Shown in pieces: positions 62,863 to 64,000 of a stretch of DNA of 64,000 bases. Each line of letters opens with the position of its first letter. The first letter of the stretch is position 1. The DNA lies in contig CAXRIA010000006.1 in the NCBI GenBank assembly GCA_964230805.1, positions 30,799 through 94,798 on the forward strand. Reading direction: 5' to 3'. A program made the translations under genes and the position numbers. Below the pieces are notes generated by a model. That model worked only from the letters and a program-made list of their open reading frames with translations, was not told where the DNA came from and did no database searches. The DNA is from Flavicella sp964230805 (GTDB lineage: Bacteria > Bacteroidota > Bacteroidia > Flavobacteriales > Flavobacteriaceae).

Positions 62863-63834
62863 TTACAGTTTCCCTAAAATTTTATCCAAAATCCAGGAAG
62901 CCTGCATCCCTGTTTTTCCTGTGGCAGGATGTGGCTTCCCTTCTAATAAATGCAATCTTATATTTTCTACATGGTGCTGTTGTATATGATAAGGGTTTTC
63001 AATGAAAATTTCTTTTTTCCCTGCACGGTTTTCCATACAAAGTGGATTGTCTTCAAATACGGAAAAACAAATCGTCCCTTCGCTTCCTTTCAGCACAACA
63101 TTGTCCTCTTTTACCGACGTTCCGAAATTCCAATTTCCTGAACCCAACACTCCTGAACCATGAACCCAAGCACCTACCACTGCATCTTTCGCCGTATACA
63201 AACCTTGCTGATTGGTACAAATACCCTTCGCTTCTAAAACATCTCCGCACAAATAACCAAAAAGATCCATTCCATGACTCGCCAAATCATCAAAATACCC
63301 AGCATAAGCAATGGTTGCCTCTGTTCTCCAATTGTACCCTTGATTTCGATCTAATTCAGAACTAGGCTTTGACAAATCCCAATGCAAACTGCGCACAGTT
63401 CCAATAGCTCCCTCCTCTAACCATTGTTTAATTTGATTGAAACGAGGTAAAGACCGTCTATAATAAGCTACATACAAAGGAATGTTTTTTGCGGCAAAAG
63501 CTTCATCAATCGCAACACAATCAGCGTAAGATGGCGCCATAGGTTTTTCAATACAACAAATTTTTCCAGCCTCGGCCACTTTCAACGCATAATACAAATG
63601 TGTGTCTGGCGGTGTGGCAATATAAATCGCATCAATTTCTACATCTTGAATCAGTGCATCCGCATTGCTGTAAAATTTTTCAATGTTATGTCGTTGGGCA
63701 TAATCTTTTGCTTTTTCGGCATTTCGTCGCATAATAGCCTTGACCTTAAAATTTTCTGTATGCTTGTATGCGGGACCGCTTTTGATTTCCGTAACATCAC
63801 CAGCACCTAAAATACCCCAATTGTATGTTTTCAT
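62863..63834 (-). CDS. Gfo/Idh/MocA-family NAD(P)-dependent oxidoreductase
   Basis: 323 residues. An N-terminal Rossmann domain WGILGAGDVTE near 6-16, IYIATPPDTHLYYALKVAEAGK and the CIEKPMAPSY motif with the catalytic Lys near 98, then a C-terminal alpha/beta domain. It probably acts on a sugar or inositol derivative, but the substrate cannot be told and no sugar genes are adjacent. A monocistronic unit between the metH operon and the rRNA operon terminator. Confidence 0.9.
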   Translation of the reverse strand: MKTYNWGILGAGDVTEIKSGPAYKHTENFKVKAIMRRNAEKAKDYAQRHNIEKFYSNADALIQDVEIDAIYIATPPDTHLYYALKVAEAGKICCIEKPMAPSYADCVAIDEAFAAKNIPLYVAYYRRSLPRFNQIKQWLEEGAIGTVRSLHWDLSKPSSELDRNQGYNWRTEATIAYAGYFDDLASHGMDLFGYLCGDVLEAKGICTNQQGLYTAKDAVVGAWVHGSGVLGSGNWNFGTSVKEDNVVLKGSEGTICFSVFEDNPLCMENRAGKKEIFIENPYHIQQHHVENIRLHLLEGKPHPATGKTGMQASWILDKILGKL

Positions 63835-63922
63835 GATTCACCTTTTGAACGAAAATACAAAATATCGTCAATTTGGTTTACAATTTTAGGTTTGTTTGTT
63901 TTTAAGTCTAGGATGGGTGTAT

Positions 63923-63953
63923 AAAAAAAGCCTCTATCTCTCGATAAAGGCTT
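63923..63953 (-). terminator. rRNA operon terminator
   Basis: On the minus strand AAGCCTTTATC-GAGA-GATAGAGGCTT followed by TTTTT, 31 bp after the 5S end. A second small palindrome, TTACTGA-GTGA-TCAGTAA, lies between (63960-63976). Confidence 0.88.
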
Positions 63954-63983
63954 GTGGATTACTGAGTGATCAGTAAAAAAAAA

Positions 63984-64000
63984 GGCGATGACATACTCTC
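63984..64000 (-). rRNA. rrf: 5S ribosomal RNA, 3' end only (cut by window edge)
   Basis: The last 17 nt of the window, read on the minus strand as GAGAGTATGTCATCGCC, match the conserved 3' end of Bacteroidota 5S rRNA (GGGAGAGTAGGTC.CGCC). They are followed by a T run and the terminator at 63923-63953. The rest of the rRNA operon would lie to the right. Confidence 0.8.

Noticed and set aside
1..64000. Mobile elements, CRISPR arrays, prophage, complete tRNA genes or an origin
   Set aside because: Every long gap was read for transposase fragments, regularly spaced repeats and cloverleaf patterns. None was found. Only short hairpins, promoters and the riboswitches stood out.

Overview
The window is an ordinary-looking core-genome stretch of a member of the Bacteroidota, most likely the family Flavobacteriaceae. 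The evidence is an AT-rich sequence, dense short operons, promoters of the Bacteroidota type (TAnnTTTG at -7, sometimes with TTG 19-20 bp upstream), almost no Shine-Dalgarno sequences, and lineage-typical genes: a PorD-like DUF4835 protein, DUF2452, a Lacal_2735-type small protein, the DUF6452/DUF6048 pair, a BamD/RpoZ/CoaBC/PorD/RecN run, and a two-polypeptide MetH. I cannot name the genus. I see no insertion sequence, prophage, CRISPR array or complete tRNA gene.

Layout. 1-3.8 kb: 5' part of ligA, a DegP/HtrA-type periplasmic protease and an NhaC antiporter. 3.9-11.9 kb: a methionine/SAM region. metX-thrA-metZ runs leftward behind a clear SAM-I (S-box) riboswitch, metY is a separate leftward unit, and metK runs rightward behind what looks like a SAM-II riboswitch. 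11.9-13.9 kb: uridine kinase, an FtsB/DivIC-like protein and a glycosyltransferase. 13.9-21.5 kb, leftward: a DUF6913-like gene and dapA, then bamD, rpoZ, coaBC, porD, recN and fabI. 21.6-30.1 kb: a DoxX-like protein, clpS, prmA, tpiA with a TlpA-like lipoprotein, an orphan DppB-like permease, pyrF, msrA, a 2-oxoacid dehydrogenase E2, and a Lacal_2735/DUF2452/TspO unit.

30.2-34.3 kb: a rightward TetR/ABC1-kinase/flavin-reductase/SDR operon with an inverted-repeat operator candidate at its promoter. 34.3-43.9 kb: heme biosynthesis, with hemA-C-D-B-L-E-F leftward and, divergently, an AraC-type regulator directly joined to hemH. Together these encode glutamyl-tRNA to protoheme except the protoporphyrinogen oxidase step. 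44-54 kb: a tiny lipoprotein, rpsA, a thioredoxin-fold lipoprotein that has lost its CxxC, deaD, rlmD, the DUF6452/DUF6048 pair, a 2OG-Fe(II) oxygenase and a SUI1-family factor. 54-64 kb: ung, a MutS2 without Smr domain, trxA, the metH(N)-metH(C)-metF operon, a Gfo/Idh/MocA oxidoreductase, then the terminator and last bases of a 5S rRNA gene, so an rRNA operon lies just right of the window on the minus strand.

Methionine metabolism is the main theme: homoserine synthesis (ThrA), activation (MetX), sulfhydrylation (MetY, MetZ), remethylation (MetH, MetF) and SAM synthesis (MetK) are all here, and two different SAM riboswitch classes appear to control two of the units. No wholly new multi-gene system stands out. 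The best leads are regulatory RNA or DNA structures and a few enzymes with unusual active-site or cofactor residues.
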